In this document: piece by piece, positions 6,012 through 6,725 of the stretch | How the letters are laid out: every line of letters begins with the position of its first letter | How positions within the stretch are numbered: position 1 is the first letter of the stretch | Source: Bacillota bacterium | Lineage (GTDB): Bacteria; Bacillota; Clostridia; Peptostreptococcales; Anaerovoracaceae | NCBI GenBank assembly: GCA_017386805.1 | Contig: JAFOGM010000285.1 | Location: forward strand, 1 to 6,725 | DNA length: 6,725 nt | Direction of reading: 5' to 3' | The notes under the pieces: model-generated | What the model saw: only the letters and a program-made list of their open reading frames with translations | The model's database searches: none | Told to the model about the DNA's origin: nothing | Made by a program: the position numbers and the translations under genes

Positions 6012-6725
6012 ATGACAAAGAAACACATCAATCAGGAAGCTGTCAGAGCCTTCTTTGAAACACATAAGAAGGAAATCGTAAGAACAGCAGCGGGGATGTT
6101 AGTGGCCTGTCTCGTCTCCGTGGGAGCTGCAGCTCTGATGCAGCCCAAAGCCTATGTTGTATCCTATCAGGGAGAAATCATCGGCTATGTACAGGATACC
6201 GCTTCTGTGGATGAAGCGCTGGATGCAATGAAAGCCAGCGTTATGGAAGCCACCGGTCTTCAGAGCGTCGAAATCGAACGCGAAGGACTGATTGTAGAGC
6301 AATTTGAAGAAAAGACAAACGAAATCACCTTCGCCAGCGTGGAAGAACTGACCGCGCAGTTCGTGGAGAAGAAAGCATATTCCTGTGAAGCTTACAGCAT
6401 CGTTGTGGATGGAACTCCGGTTCTGGCCATGGCTACCCAGGAGGAGGCAGAAACCATCCTGAATAAGGTTCTGGAACATTACAGTGCAGGAAACTCCAAA
6501 ATCCTCAGCGTGGATTATAAGGAAGATGTAGAAATCGTTGCTACGGATGCCAGAGACATTCAGATCGGCAAGGACATCGAAAGCGGTGTGACTTACATTC
6601 TGACCGGAACAGAAGATCCCCGCACCTACATCGTGGAAAAGGGAGATACCCTGTGGGATATCGCAAAAGCCAACGGCATGAGCTCTGCGGAGCTGGTTGC
6701 CGCAAATCCCGGATTCAACCCCAAC
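6012..6725 (+). CDS. Membrane-anchored or exported LysM protein, probable cell-wall enzyme (3' end outside window)
   Basis: The frame is open from ATG at 6012 to the last base, 238 codons with no stop, so the C-terminal part is missing. AAGGA at 5998-6002 lies 9 bases before the ATG. A basic, polar N-terminus (1-22) is followed by one hydrophobic segment (about 23-43, GMLVACLVSVGAAAL), either a membrane anchor or a long signal peptide. Residues 48-82 and 128-160 look like two copies of one small module: a strand with a V/Y-x-G turn, then a helix rich in Glu and Ala. A LysM domain starts at residue 205 (TYIVEKGDTLWDIAKANG) and binds peptidoglycan glycan chains. In Firmicutes this order (membrane segment, paired modules, LysM) is often followed by a G5 domain and an M23 endopeptidase, but that part lies beyond the edge, so the enzymatic activity is unknown. 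The gene has its own leader and is separated from the operon by a terminator. Confidence 0.85.
   Translation, partial: MTKKHINQEAVRAFFETHKKEIVRTAAGMLVACLVSVGAAALMQPKAYVVSYQGEIIGYVQDTASVDEALDAMKASVMEATGLQSVEIEREGLIVEQFEEKTNEITFASVEELTAQFVEKKAYSCEAYSIVVDGTPVLAMATQEEAETILNKVLEHYSAGNSKILSVDYKEDVEIVATDARDIQIGKDIESGVTYILTGTEDPRTYIVEKGDTLWDIAKANGMSSAELVAANPGFNPN

Noticed and set aside
1..6725. Defence system, mobile element, CRISPR array, tRNA or rRNA
   Set aside because: All substantial + strand frames are housekeeping or wall genes, intergenic gaps are short, and no transposase, integrase, regularly spaced repeat or RNA gene fold was seen.

Overview
The window reads as a piece of a Firmicutes-type chromosome (Clostridia or Negativicutes are the likeliest classes), with G+C near one half by eye. 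The evidence is the gene set and its order. A CarD/CdnL-type regulator is followed by a YacL-like membrane PIN/TRAM protein, IspD, IspF and an aminoacyl-tRNA synthetase. This parallels the Bacillus run yacL-ispD-ispF-gltX, with proS in the place of gltX. Strong AGGAGG-type ribosome binding sites and a LysM wall protein also fit. No mobile element, phage gene, CRISPR array, tRNA or rRNA is visible, and codon use gives no sign of recent transfer. The taxon is an inference.

Layout, all on the + strand. Bases 1-60 probably hold the last codons of an upstream gene. Then come carD (121-612), a yacL-like PIN/TRAM gene (670-1785), a fused ispD-ispF (1807-3060), proS (3111-4838), a Nudix hydrolase (4855-5319) and a cyclophilin-type peptidyl-prolyl isomerase (5335-5826). 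These six genes are 15 to 57 bases apart with no terminator between them, so they look like one transcription unit. It ends at a perfect 30-base palindrome followed by a T-rich tract (5855-5892). After a 185-base gap that carries this terminator, a candidate promoter and a small inverted repeat, a new gene starts at 6012. It encodes a membrane-anchored or exported LysM protein and runs off the right edge still open.

The operon is mostly housekeeping: a global RNA polymerase-binding regulator, a probable membrane RNase, two MEP (non-mevalonate isoprenoid) steps on one polypeptide, proline charging, nucleotide clean-up and protein folding. The most interesting point is the IspD-IspF junction. 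The linker DNA contains a near-ideal Shine-Dalgarno (AAGGAGG) 8 bases before an in-frame ATG, exactly where a free-standing IspF would begin. The locus could therefore make both the fusion and a separate IspF, or it preserves the ribosome binding site of a recently separate ispF. I did not find a previously undescribed multi-gene system here.
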